64,000 bases of DNA from AP-15 sp963703855 (GTDB lineage: Bacteria; Pseudomonadota; Alphaproteobacteria; ATCC43930; CGMCC-115725), in contig CAVPFW010000015.1 of the NCBI GenBank assembly GCA_963703855.1, positions 186,001 through 250,000 of the forward strand. The letters are read 5' to 3'. Both the position numbers and the translations under genes were made by a program. Below the pieces are notes generated by a model that was given only the letters and a program-made list of their open reading frames with translations, did no database searches and had not been told where the DNA came from. Shown one piece after another: positions 17,630 to 26,489 of the stretch (positions within the stretch are counted from its first letter, which is position 1; the number at the start of each line of letters is the position of its first letter).

Positions 17630-18565
17630 CTAGCCTTGAACGGCGCTGTTCGGCGGGGTCGGCCGGGCGACGATCGCGACCCGATCGAAATCGGCGACGA
17701 CCCGCGTCCGGGGAAAGAGATTGGCGGCTTCGGCCTCGATCTCCCCGGGCCGGTAGCGGCCGGAGATATGGGTCAGCAGCAATTCGCCGACCCCGGCCGC
17801 GCGCGCCAGACCGGCCGCCGCCGCCGCGGTCAGATGCCCGCGCGCGCGGGCGAGCGCCTGGTCGCGATCGAGAAAGGTAGCCTCGATCACCAACGCGTCG
17901 GCGCCGCGGACCCGCTCGGTCAACGAGGCGACCTCCTCGACATCGCCGACGACCGCGAGCGTGGCGCCGGCGGCCTCGGGCCCCCGAACCATCTCGGGCA
18001 TGATCACCTTGCCGTCTGCGGCCGTCACCGGGCGGCCTTCCGCGAGCTCGCGCCGCGCCCTGCCGTCCGGCACGCCGAGCGCTTCGAGGCGGTCGGCGAG
18101 CAACGGATGGCGGGCGTCCTCGGCGAACCGCCAGCCGAGGCTTTGGGTCCCGCGATGCGCCACCGCGAAGGCGTCGAGCCGCCATCCCGGCCGCAGCAGC
18201 ACCGGGCCTGGCGCAACCGCTCGCAGCCGATAGCCATTTTCGGCGCCGACGGTGACGGCGAGATAGCGGCCGACGAACGACACCGTCTCGGCGCTGCCGA
18301 CGATCTCGATTGGCTCGCTCAGCCCCCACAATGCCCGGGTGGCGACAAGCCCCGCCAGCCCGGCCACGTGGTCGAGATGCGCGTGGGTCAGCAACACGTG
18401 CCCGAGCCCGCGAAACCCGCGCCCGGCGCGCAGCAGCTGACGCTGCGTGCCCTCGCCGCAATCGACCAGAAACCGGTCGGGCCCGCGGCCGACCAGCAGC
18501 GCCGGCAAGCCCCGCTCGGCGGAGGGCACCGCGGCGGCAGTGCCGAGAAAGACGAGCTCGAACAT
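17630..18565 (-). CDS. rnz: Ribonuclease Z-type metallo-beta-lactamase-fold hydrolase
   Basis: 311 residues, the usual length of bacterial RNase Z, which matures tRNA 3' ends. The metal-binding motif THAHLDHVAGL (His61, His63, Asp65, His66) follows the opening MFELVFLGTAAAVPSAERGL and FLVDCGEGTQRQLLRA, both typical. Further family blocks are YRLRAVAPGPVLLRPG, VVGDVEEVASL, ALVIEATFLDRDQALARARG and ELLLTHISGRY with the last metal-binding His. Near the end RTRVVADFDRVAI matches the RNase Z tail. The specialised tRNA-binding exosite is not certain, so another nuclease in this fold remains possible. Confidence 0.85.
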   Translation of the reverse strand: MFELVFLGTAAAVPSAERGLPALLVGRGPDRFLVDCGEGTQRQLLRAGRGFRGLGHVLLTHAHLDHVAGLAGLVATRALWGLSEPIEIVGSAETVSFVGRYLAVTVGAENGYRLRAVAPGPVLLRPGWRLDAFAVAHRGTQSLGWRFAEDARHPLLADRLEALGVPDGRARRELAEGRPVTAADGKVIMPEMVRGPEAAGATLAVVGDVEEVASLTERVRGADALVIEATFLDRDQALARARGHLTAAAAAGLARAAGVGELLLTHISGRYRPGEIEAEAANLFPRTRVVADFDRVAIVARPTPPNSAVQG

Positions 18566-18642
18566 CGGATCGGCGGTCTCGTTCAGGGATCGGAGCAGTT
18601 ATAACCGGTCCGCTCGAATTTCGCGGGATCTCCCTCGTCGCC

Positions 18643-18692
18643 ATCCCGGGCCACGGGTCCGGCCTTTAGCCGGCCCGAGGACGGGCTCCGGC
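18643..18692. repeat. Intergenic palindromic repeat, family 2 copy
   Basis: CCCGGGCCACGGGTCCGG, a small hairpin and CCCGAGGACGGGCTCCGG lie between divergent rnz and amidase genes. Related modules (CCCGGCCCACGGGTCCG ... CCCGAGGACAAGC) are at 28747-28806 and, reversed, 44596-44647. Confidence 0.5.
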
Positions 18693-18789
18693 CGGGACCC
18701 ATTCCTCCCATGGATACCGGCCGTCGCCGGGCCGTCGCCGGCATGACAAAATGTAGACGGCTCTTCACCGCGGACAGCAGGTATCGTCG

Positions 18790-20385
18790 ATGGCAAGTCT
18801 CAACATCGAAAATGCGACAATCGCCGACCTGCAGCGGGCGCTCGCGGCGGGCGGTACGACCGCTGCGGCCTTGGTGCAGGCCTATCTGGCGCGGATCGAG
18901 GCCTATGACCGCGCCGGCCCGCGGCTCAACGCGGTGCGCGAGGTCAATCCGGAGGCGCTGGCGATCGCCGCGGCACTCGACCTGGCACGGCCGGCTGTGC
19001 GACGCCCGCTCGAAGGCGTCCCGATCCTCGTCAAAGACAACATCGCCACCGCCGACCTGCAGCACACGACCGCCGGCTCCCTGGCCTTGGCCGAGGCGCG
19101 CGCCCGGCATGACGCCACGGTCGTGACACTGCTGCGGCAGGCCGGCGCGGTCATCCTCGGCAAGGCCAACCTGACCGAATTCGCCAACATCCTGGCGATC
19201 GACATGCCGGCCGGCTACAGCTCATTGGGCGGCCAGGTCAAAAATCCCTACGCGCCGCAGCTCGACGAGCGCGGCGTGCCGGTCGTCTCGCCGGGCGGGT
19301 CGAGCTCGGGATCGGCGGCGGCGGTCGCCGCGGGGCTGGCGGCGGCGGCGATCGGCACCGAGACCTCGGGCTCGCTGTTGTCGCCGGCCTGCCAGAACGG
19401 CCTGGTCACGGTCAAGCCCACGGTCGGGCTTTTGAGCCGCGCCGGCATCATCCCGATCGCGCACAGCCAGGACACCGCCGGGCCCTTGACCCGCACTGTG
19501 CAGGACGCGGCGATCCTATTGAACGTGCTGGCCGCGGCCGATCCGCTCGACCCGATGACCGAGGGAATGCGGCGCCCGGCCGACTACACCGGCATGCTCG
19601 ACGAGGACGGGCTGCGCGGCGCCCGCATCGGCGTGCCGAGCGACCCCGCCGACCCGGCCGACGATGTCTATTACCGCCCGCTGCCGCCGCGCGCCGCTGC
19701 GCTGATGGCGGCGACGATCGCGGCGATCGAAGCGCAGGGGGCCACGATCGTGCGCGCCAATATGCCGACCGCAGGCTGGATCGGCGGCCCCGGCACCGAG
19801 ATCGCGATCCTGAACCGCAATCCGGAAAGCCCGACCTTTCAGCAGGCGGTGCGCCGGCCGCTGGTCTCTATCTACGAGCTGAAGCACGATCTCGATCTTT
19901 ATCTGCGCGACTGGGCCAGCGAGACGGCGATGCGCAGCGTCGCCGACATCATCGCCTTCAACGACGCTCATGCCGAGCGTGCGTTGCGCTTCGGCCAGGA
20001 TCTGTTTCTCGCTGCGGCGGCCACCCGCGGCGACCTCGGCGAGCCCGAATATTTGTCGGCGAGGCAGATGGATCTGCGCGCCTCGCGCACCTTGGGGCTC
20101 GACCTCTACATGGACCGGCACCGGCTCGACGCGGTGCTGTTCCCCGGCAGGGCGGGGGCCGCGATCGCCGCCAAGGCCGGCTACCCGAGCGTCCAGGTGC
20201 CGGCCGGCTTTGTCGGCGGGGCCGGCGGCCGGGACACCCCGGACTACCCGTTCGGCATCACCTTCACCGGCCGCGCCTGGAGCGAGCCCACCCTCCTGCG
20301 CCTCGCCTGCGCCTTCGAGCACGCGACCGACGCGCGCCGCCCACCCCCGGGCTTTCCCCCAGTCGATGCGCGGTGCGTGCGGTAG
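18790..20385 (+). CDS. Amidase signature family enzyme
   Basis: 531-residue hydrolase of carbon-nitrogen amide bonds. The Ser-cisSer-Lys triad is visible: Lys82 in PILVKDNIAT, the Ser run SSSGSAAAVAAG (171-175) and the nucleophile Ser195 in GTETSGSLLSPA. Other family blocks: LILGKANLTE-like VILGKANLTEFAN, VTVKPTVGLLSRAGIIPIAH and DTAGPLTRTVQDAAILL. The length and the insert ERGVPVVSPGG match uncharacterised amidases rather than GatA; no gatB or gatC is nearby, so a catabolic role is likelier than tRNA amidation. The C-terminal tail (LLRLACAFEHATDARRPPPG) is repeated in degenerate form at 22302-22406, pointing to a former tandem paralogue. Confidence 0.9.
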   Translation: MASLNIENATIADLQRALAAGGTTAAALVQAYLARIEAYDRAGPRLNAVREVNPEALAIAAALDLARPAVRRPLEGVPILVKDNIATADLQHTTAGSLALAEARARHDATVVTLLRQAGAVILGKANLTEFANILAIDMPAGYSSLGGQVKNPYAPQLDERGVPVVSPGGSSSGSAAAVAAGLAAAAIGTETSGSLLSPACQNGLVTVKPTVGLLSRAGIIPIAHSQDTAGPLTRTVQDAAILLNVLAAADPLDPMTEGMRRPADYTGMLDEDGLRGARIGVPSDPADPADDVYYRPLPPRAAALMAATIAAIEAQGATIVRANMPTAGWIGGPGTEIAILNRNPESPTFQQAVRRPLVSIYELKHDLDLYLRDWASETAMRSVADIIAFNDAHAERALRFGQDLFLAAAATRGDLGEPEYLSARQMDLRASRTLGLDLYMDRHRLDAVLFPGRAGAAIAAKAGYPSVQVPAGFVGGAGGRDTPDYPFGITFTGRAWSEPTLLRLACAFEHATDARRPPPGFPPVDARCVR

Positions 20386-20678
20386 CCGGGCGCTCACAAG
20401 CACCGCGGTGCACCGGATCGGCGTCTCGGCGTGAGGTCAGGCGAGAAAGTCGGGAAAAGGGGTAAGTTTGTTGAGTGTGCGAGCCGACGCCAAAGGTAGA
20501 CCGCAACGCTCCCGCTGTTTTGGTTCTCGAAACGAGTGCTTGAGCATTTGAAACATGCACACCCGAAGCGGTATCTTCCGCGAGCATCCATTTTGGAAAG
20601 GCCAGCTCGGAGCGTGTACCAGAGTACGCCGGAGGTCAGGGGAGACATACCCGCCATGGGAGTTTTTGGAGTCCGCAC

Positions 20679-22283
20679 ATGAGTTCGCTGCATATCGGCC
20701 GACTATCACAACCAGAGCGCCGAGCGCTTGAGAAGCGATTATGGTCACAGCAGAACGGCAGATGCTTCATCTCCGAGAAGCCCATCGACCTTGATCTCGA
20801 CGAGCTGGACATTGATCACATTATTCCTACGCGGGATAACGGCAAGGACGATCCCTCGAATTTCGCCCTGACACTGGCAAGCTACAATCGCTCGAAGCAA
20901 GCCGCCGATCTTCGGATCGCTCGTGTGCTCGCGCGCTTCGACAAAATCAAGGAAGGCGCCGATAGCGACGACCGCGGCGCAAACCTTAACGACATTCTAA
21001 AAGCGTTCGGGGGCGCACAGAACAATCTCCAAGTCAAGGTAGATGCGAAAGCGGTGACCTACGTCGTGTCCAACAAGGGTGAGGAGGAAAAAGTTACAGT
21101 TCCACTCCATGCGGACAAGCTGTCGGGGATGCGCCACTTCTTCGCGATGCTGCCGATAGAGGTGCTTCACCACGACGAACGGATTAACCCGCGCCCGATC
21201 GGCGCCAATTTGCGGGGCCTGGTGGAGGAATTCCATAAGGGCCGGCCCCAATTGCATATAGCGCTTGCGTGGATCGAAACCTCACAGGCACCGGAAGCGC
21301 GCGTCCACGTCTTCGACGGGCAACATAAGGCCGCCGCGCAGGTTCTTCTCGGGGTTAGAGAGATTCCGGTCCGAATCTTTGTTGACCCAGAGGAACAAGT
21401 CCTACTGACGGCCAACACTAACGCCGGCACAACTCTGAGACAGGTCGCTTTCGACAAATCCATCCAGCGACGGCTCGGGTCCTCTATCCTTCTTGACCGA
21501 ATGGACCGATATCGCGACGAAAAGGATCTTCCGTCTGACTTCGAGGACTTCTCGGAAAAGGAGTTGGTCGAACACTTCAAGGGTGAACAGCGCGCGATGA
21601 CGCGATACGTACTCGACAATGTCCGTAACGCGATTACCCACTCAACCGACAATAGGTTACGGGATTTTGTTGAATATGCCGGAAAGAGCTCCGAAAAACC
21701 ACTTTCGTACAGCGCCATCGAAAGGACATTCTACAGCAAATTCATCTACGGCAAGATGCTTGAAACACCGTGGAACTTCCGGGCCGACGTTGGCGAAAAC
21801 CCCCGCGAACTCGAGAAATCGCAGATTGTACAACTCATGAGCCTGATCGCCGAGAAGATTTATATCGGCAAGTATGACGATGAACTCGGGACGCGTCGGC
21901 TCGAAAATAAAATTCAGGCGGGCGAAGACGTCCCTGAACCGCATTTGCGCGCCTTTCGGATGGCCAAGGAGGAAATCTTATACTGCTGGATCGGCTACAT
22001 CGGCCAAATCATGGAAAATTATCATTTGACATTAGGTAAAGTAGTCAACCGAGATAAGCTCTTTCAATATCTCCTCCCCGAACAACTGTGGATCAACATC
22101 GGGAGCTTCATCGAAAATCTGGCGCGGCGGCCAATTTGGGTGGATCGGCAGGCTTCGTCGACCATATTCGGGAGCAAGCAAACTTACAGTTTTTGGGAGG
22201 CGATTTTCGAGACCGGTACGAGCACAGCCGGTCATAAAGCGATGCCCTCCGGCCTAAATATCATGGAAATGATCAAGGCATAA
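20679..22283 (+). CDS. HNH nuclease domain fused to a DGQHR (DndB-like) domain
   Basis: 534-residue protein. Residues 20-75 look like an HNH endonuclease: QNGRCFISEKPI, ELDIDHIIPTRDNGKDDPSN (Asp46-His47, Asn61) and LASYNRSK; the usual zinc-binding Cys pairs are absent apart from Cys29. From about residue 110 to 330 comes a region with VHVFDGQHKAAAQVLLG (Asp213-Gly-Gln-His-Lys217), IPVRIFVDP and ANTNAGTTLRQVAFDKSI, which matches the core of DGQHR-domain proteins, the group that includes DndB, the regulator of phosphorothioate DNA modification. The C-terminal 200 residues are helical and unassigned. No dnd, methylase or helicase gene is adjacent. GC content is much lower than in flanking genes (30 of 60 in 21601-21660 against 48 of 60 in 19321-19380). 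Function unknown; a nucleic-acid defence role is inference. Confidence 0.7.
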   Translation: MSSLHIGRLSQPERRALEKRLWSQQNGRCFISEKPIDLDLDELDIDHIIPTRDNGKDDPSNFALTLASYNRSKQAADLRIARVLARFDKIKEGADSDDRGANLNDILKAFGGAQNNLQVKVDAKAVTYVVSNKGEEEKVTVPLHADKLSGMRHFFAMLPIEVLHHDERINPRPIGANLRGLVEEFHKGRPQLHIALAWIETSQAPEARVHVFDGQHKAAAQVLLGVREIPVRIFVDPEEQVLLTANTNAGTTLRQVAFDKSIQRRLGSSILLDRMDRYRDEKDLPSDFEDFSEKELVEHFKGEQRAMTRYVLDNVRNAITHSTDNRLRDFVEYAGKSSEKPLSYSAIERTFYSKFIYGKMLETPWNFRADVGENPRELEKSQIVQLMSLIAEKIYIGKYDDELGTRRLENKIQAGEDVPEPHLRAFRMAKEEILYCWIGYIGQIMENYHLTLGKVVNRDKLFQYLLPEQLWINIGSFIENLARRPIWVDRQASSTIFGSKQTYSFWEAIFETGTSTAGHKAMPSGLNIMEMIKA

Positions 22284-22301
22284 GAAACGTTGCCATTCTC
22301 T

Positions 22302-22406
22302 CCGCTGCTGCGCCTCGCCTGCCCTTCGAGCAGGCCACCAAGGCGCGCCGCCCCCCCCGGCTTCCCGGCGCTCGACCCTGCCCTCGATGCGCCCCGAGAG
22401 CACTGA
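22302..22406 (+). pseudogene. Degenerate 3' tail of a second amidase gene
   Basis: The DNA matches the end of the amidase gene at about 20292-20370 with scattered differences. Allowing one missing base near 22322 and a changed C run near 22350, it encodes LLRLACxFEQATKARRPP, GFPALDPALDAPREH and a TGA stop. No start or body of the gene remains. It directly follows the HNH-DGQHR gene, so that gene seems to have replaced the rest of a neighbouring amidase. The rest of the gap to 22586 shows no other feature. Confidence 0.6.
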
Positions 22407-22586
22407 CCGCATCGCGTCGGCTTACAGCTTTGAACGCCGGCTGCGATGACGCCGAGGCCGAGGCCCGATCGGGTTGACCCTATGACCAGCTCCTGCTATC
22501 TTTGGTTAATCAACCGATAGTGGGTGAGCGGCGCGCCGGCGATCAGAACGGCGTCGGGACGCGCGGGACCGGGGGGAGCAACTCCG

Positions 22587-25500
22587 ATGAAAAATCCGCA
22601 AAGCTGCCGGGCTTTCGGTCGTTTCGCGCCGCTCGTGCTGCTGCCGGCCCTGTTTGCCGCGCTCCTGCTGGGCGGCCCGCCGCGGGCCATCGCCCAGACG
22701 CCGCCCGCGAGCAGCGCGCAGCCGGCTCTGACGGTCACCGGCGGCGAGGTTCACGGGACCATTTTCGCCCTGATCCGCCGAGCGGTCGGCACCTTCCCGC
22801 CGACGGCAATCTTCAGCGACCAGACCATCTTCCTCCCCGACATCTCGGTGTTCCTGCAGAATGAGAGCACCTTGGCGACCAGCCCCGTCGTGACCACAGG
22901 CCTCGACGGCACGTTCGTGGTGCCGGCGCAGCCGCAGGCGGTGTACCGGCTGTGCTGGAAGGCCACCGGCTACGCCCCCGGCTGCAGCAACTCGGCCTTC
23001 ACCCTGCGCAGCCGGAACGTAAACCTGAAGCCGGTCGGCATCGACCCGCTGGCCGGCGTGATGTTCGGCCGGGTGGCGCTGAAGGACGGGCGCGCCTGCC
23101 GGTTCGTCGCGACCTTTCTGGGGGTCGACACGTTCACGACGGTCGCCGCCCGGCCGTCCAAAGGGCCGGCCCGCACGGTCCGCGCCAACAGCTACGGCGA
23201 GTATGTGATCCCCCAGCTCGCCAACGGTCCGGTGCAGACCACCGCAACCTGCGAGGGGGCGCAGGCCTCGAACCAGTCCACGATGACCGGCTCCGCCCTG
23301 CAGAACAACCTGACCCTGCCGGACGCGAGCCCGACAATTCAGATGGCCTTTGCCGCCCGGGCCGGGGCCATGGTGCGCGCCGTCGCCGCGGGCACCACCG
23401 TCCAGGCCAAGGTGCAGGCCAAGGCAGGCGGCAGCTTCCCGCTGCACTACCGCTGGGCCACCGACCCCCCGGTCAGCGGGTTCGTCTCGCAGGACTCGCC
23501 GACGATCAGCTGGCATGTGCCCGGCCCCGGCTCGGCCACGATCTATGTCGTGGCCCGCGACGGCCACGGCGGCAACGCGCTCAGCCACGTGACCTTGTCG
23601 ACCACGCCCAATCACATCCCGTTTGCCGGGACCGTCATCGCCAACGACGTGCCGGTGGTGGTCGATGCCCAAGTTGCCATCAACGGCGTGACCACCAAAA
23701 CCGACAGCCAGGGCGGTTTCGCCTTGATCCTGCCCAAGGAAAATCCGCAATACGTGGTGACGATCCAAAAGCCCGGCTATCAGATGCTCTCGCGCATTCT
23801 CTATGCGCCGGTTGCCGGAGCCACGTTCAAGCTGTTCCGGTCGCAGGACTTTGTGGTCGATCCGACCAAGCCCATCAGGGTCACCGAGGATGTGCGGGTG
23901 GGCGTGAGCCTGGCGATCCCGGCCAACTCGCTTGCCGCCGGCGCCACCGGCACCGGCGCTCTCGCCACCGCCCCGCTGCATCTGCGCCCCGCGACCTACA
24001 ATCTGCGCAATCCCGAGGACCAGCTGCCGGGCGACTACGCCGGGATCGACAAGTCCAACAAGGTCGTGCGGATGCAGACCTTCGGCGCGGCCGACATCAC
24101 CATCGAGGACAACGCCGGCCAGCCCTTCAATCTGGCGCCGGGAAAGACCGCGGTGGTCAGAATGTCCGTCGATTCGGCGATGCTGGCCGCGGCGCCGCCG
24201 ACCATTCCGGTCTGGCACTACAACGCGAAGCAGGGGGCATGGCTGGAGGACGGCGCGGCCATGCTGGTCGGCAACGCCTATGAGGCGACGGTCACGCATT
24301 TCTCGCCGGTGAACATGGACGTGGCGTTCAACAGCGCCGCGTGCACGAACATCGTCGTGGATACCGCGATCATGCCGGTTCCGTTCAAGATCCGCATGAC
24401 CCCGGTGAACGGCGACTTCTCGGTGGACGCGAACCACCAGAACCAGGTGATCGGCGACCCGAACAACACGGTCTTCCGCGAGCCGCCGGGCAAGCAGGTC
24501 CGGTTCGACATGGTGGATTCGGCCGGGAACATCATCCCCGGCGCGAGCCAGCAGATCACGATCGGCAACCCCACGCCCGACGGGCTGACCTGGCCTCCGG
24601 CTCATCCCCCGCCCTACGACTGCACCACCACGGTGCAATACAACGAGCAGACGGTCCAGGCGCTGTTCCCGGCGCCGCCGCAAGGCTTTCTCAGCTACCT
24701 TACCCCGCCGGGCTACCTCGACCCGGCACAGGCGCCGGCCCTGACCAACGCCTATTACGCCAAGATCGACCCGGGCGGCGCCAAGACCAAGGCCGGGGAC
24801 GTGAACGATTTCACCCACTGGAAGACGGCCAACGGTTTCGACCGGGCCGGGGGGCAGCAAAATACCAAATACTTCAACAACTACGATCTCGGCTTCGGCC
24901 GCGACATGCACATGCAGACCGGGGGTCAGAACAATGCGTGCGCCAACTGCATTGCTTATTACGTGACCAATTACGCGAGCGTCAACGACGCGGTCAACGG
25001 GGTCAACCACAAGGCCACCGTGGCGATGGAATTCTCGCCGCAGAACGGGCTCAGCGGGACGCCCTACACCAAGTTCTACGTGTTCAACCCGGACGGCTCG
25101 ATCGCCCAATCGGTAGCGCTCGACGATTTCGGCCCGAAATTCGTGCCGGCGCTGTGCGTCATCTGCCACAACGGCAACATCAACGCGGCGAACCCGAGCG
25201 GGGACGCGACCGGCAACATGCAGACCGCGCGGTTCATCCCGTTCGACCTGCAATCGTTTCAGTATGACCCGGGCCTGCTGCGATCCGCCCAGGAGAGCCC
25301 ATTCAAGGAAATGAACCGCGGCATCCTGAACCACACCAATGCCTCCGCCCCCGAGCGCACCCTGATCACCTTGTGGTACGGCAGCGAGGGCGACACGACC
25401 CTGCCCAACCCCACCTTCACCGACGCGGATCCGGTCACCAAGAAATCGGTGCCGAGCCTGTGGACCAGCCCCCCGATCGCACCCCCCGATCAGTCGGCGC

Positions 25501-25784
25501 TCTACACGGCTGCGGTGATGACCTCCTGCCGGGCCTGCCACACGACGCGAGATCCGGGCGATACCGGCCAGGACATTGCCTGGGACAGCTACGACAGCCT
25601 CAACAACGACAGCCCGGTGGTGAAGATCTTTGCGTGCTCTCCCGCCGGCCCGCTGCACCACATCATGCCGCAGGCGGAGCGGACGTTCGCCCGGTTTTGG
25701 CTCGGCACCAACCCCAACCCGGCCGCGACCCTCGCGAGCTCGACCCTCGACGCCTTCGCCCCGCCCGGGAACACCTGCCAGTAG
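22587..25784 (+). CDS. Large exported protein with two haem c motifs and a carboxypeptidase-regulatory-like N-terminal domain
   Basis: 1065 residues. ATG at 22587 follows GGGGGGAG and opens a signal peptide (hydrophobic core FAPLVLLPALFAALLLGG, ending IAQ). About residues 45-220 hold two beta-sandwich-like units (TGLDGTFVVPAQPQAVYRLC and SYGEYVIPQLANGPVQTTAT) of the CarboxypepD_reg/Cna-B style, then an Ig-like region near 290-360 and a third such unit (KTDSQGGFALILPKENPQYV). The C-terminal third contains two CxxCH haem-attachment motifs, LCVICHNGN (Cys857, Cys860, His861) and SCRACHTTRD (Cys981, Cys984, His985), plus CANC without His at about 795. It is thus a candidate periplasmic or surface di-haem cytochrome. 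Partner unknown; it stands alone. Confidence 0.7.
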   Translation: MKNPQSCRAFGRFAPLVLLPALFAALLLGGPPRAIAQTPPASSAQPALTVTGGEVHGTIFALIRRAVGTFPPTAIFSDQTIFLPDISVFLQNESTLATSPVVTTGLDGTFVVPAQPQAVYRLCWKATGYAPGCSNSAFTLRSRNVNLKPVGIDPLAGVMFGRVALKDGRACRFVATFLGVDTFTTVAARPSKGPARTVRANSYGEYVIPQLANGPVQTTATCEGAQASNQSTMTGSALQNNLTLPDASPTIQMAFAARAGAMVRAVAAGTTVQAKVQAKAGGSFPLHYRWATDPPVSGFVSQDSPTISWHVPGPGSATIYVVARDGHGGNALSHVTLSTTPNHIPFAGTVIANDVPVVVDAQVAINGVTTKTDSQGGFALILPKENPQYVVTIQKPGYQMLSRILYAPVAGATFKLFRSQDFVVDPTKPIRVTEDVRVGVSLAIPANSLAAGATGTGALATAPLHLRPATYNLRNPEDQLPGDYAGIDKSNKVVRMQTFGAADITIEDNAGQPFNLAPGKTAVVRMSVDSAMLAAAPPTIPVWHYNAKQGAWLEDGAAMLVGNAYEATVTHFSPVNMDVAFNSAACTNIVVDTAIMPVPFKIRMTPVNGDFSVDANHQNQVIGDPNNTVFREPPGKQVRFDMVDSAGNIIPGASQQITIGNPTPDGLTWPPAHPPPYDCTTTVQYNEQTVQALFPAPPQGFLSYLTPPGYLDPAQAPALTNAYYAKIDPGGAKTKAGDVNDFTHWKTANGFDRAGGQQNTKYFNNYDLGFGRDMHMQTGGQNNACANCIAYYVTNYASVNDAVNGVNHKATVAMEFSPQNGLSGTPYTKFYVFNPDGSIAQSVALDDFGPKFVPALCVICHNGNINAANPSGDATGNMQTARFIPFDLQSFQYDPGLLRSAQESPFKEMNRGILNHTNASAPERTLITLWYGSEGDTTLPNPTFTDADPVTKKSVPSLWTSPPIAPPDQSALYTAAVMTSCRACHTTRDPGDTGQDIAWDSYDSLNNDSPVVKIFACSPAGPLHHIMPQAERTFARFWLGTNPNPAATLASSTLDAFAPPGNTCQ

Positions 25785-25821
25785 CCCGCGGCTGGGAGCC
25801 CACCTGCCGGTCTTCCGGCGC

Positions 25822-26367
25822 TCAGCTGAACATCTGGAGCGAGCCGTCGAGGGCCATCAGCCCGGTCTCGACGGTGAGCTGGGGATGGTGCCGGGCGACC
25901 GCTTCGCGGAACTCGGCCAGGACCTCGCGGTGGGTCCTGGTCTCGATCTGCGGGTCGGCGATGCTGTCCTCGCCATAGGCGATCTTGGCCGCGCCGCAGT
26001 CGCGGTGGTCGATCGCGATCACCCTCTTGACGTGGTGCAGCTCGACCGAGGTTGAGAGGTTGTCCCAGAACGCCGGCCGCCACGTCTCGAACTTCGGCGC
26101 GACGACGGCGATTGCCGCGCCGGCGATGACGAACTGGCTGTATTTGCCGCCGAGATCGCGTTTCTCCATGTATTTATAGACCGGCGTGACCATGCGCGGA
26201 TCGATGCAGGACAGCAGCATCGCTTCGTAATCGCCCTCCGCCGCCCAGGACTTGAACGGCAGGGCCGCCGCCAGTCCTCCGATCCCTGCCGCCTGCAGAA
26301 AGCGACGGCGATCGAAGCGGCCGCGCAGCAGCTCGCCGCCGCATGCGCAGGGAGCTACCGGATGCAT
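25822..26367 (-). CDS. Tat-exported beta-carbonic anhydrase-like protein
   Basis: 181 residues. The N-terminus carries a twin-arginine signal, DRRRFLQAAGIGGLAAALPF (about residues 19-38). The mature part has the beta-carbonic anhydrase metal pattern: Cys54-Ile-Asp56-Pro-Arg58 (CIDPRM), then His121-Arg-Asp-Cys124-Gly (DHRDCGAAK), so the zinc ligands Cys-His-Cys and the Asp/Arg dyad are all present. Classical enzymes are cytosolic and hydrate CO2; this short exported variant is a recognised but poorly studied subgroup. GAAAGGAAAACG before ATG 26367 favours this start. A Cys pair (PCACGG) lies before the Tat motif. Confidence 0.75.
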   Translation of the reverse strand: MHPVAPCACGGELLRGRFDRRRFLQAAGIGGLAAALPFKSWAAEGDYEAMLLSCIDPRMVTPVYKYMEKRDLGGKYSQFVIAGAAIAVVAPKFETWRPAFWDNLSTSVELHHVKRVIAIDHRDCGAAKIAYGEDSIADPQIETRTHREVLAEFREAVARHHPQLTVETGLMALDGSLQMFS

Positions 26368-26489
26368 CGTTTTCCTTTCGAGCTGCCGTGAGATCGACGC
26401 CTTCGGGCGCGCCAAACACAGTCGTGGATACACGGATCAAGTCCGCGCAAGAGGTCTTTAAAACCTATTGAGACAGCGCGCACCCGCAT

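Noticed and set aside
20437..20748. Minus-strand frame overlapping the HNH-DGQHR start
   Set aside because: No start signal or family; overlaps the well supported plus-strand gene.
20679..22283. Complete dnd or type IV restriction system
   Set aside because: Only the HNH-DGQHR gene is present; no dndA, C, D, E, methylase or helicase gene was found on either side.
22506..25661. Long open frame on the minus strand opposite the haem protein gene
   Set aside because: High GC content leaves antisense frames open. The translation is Arg/Gly/Val/Ala-rich without domains, while the plus strand has signal peptide and CxxCH motifs.
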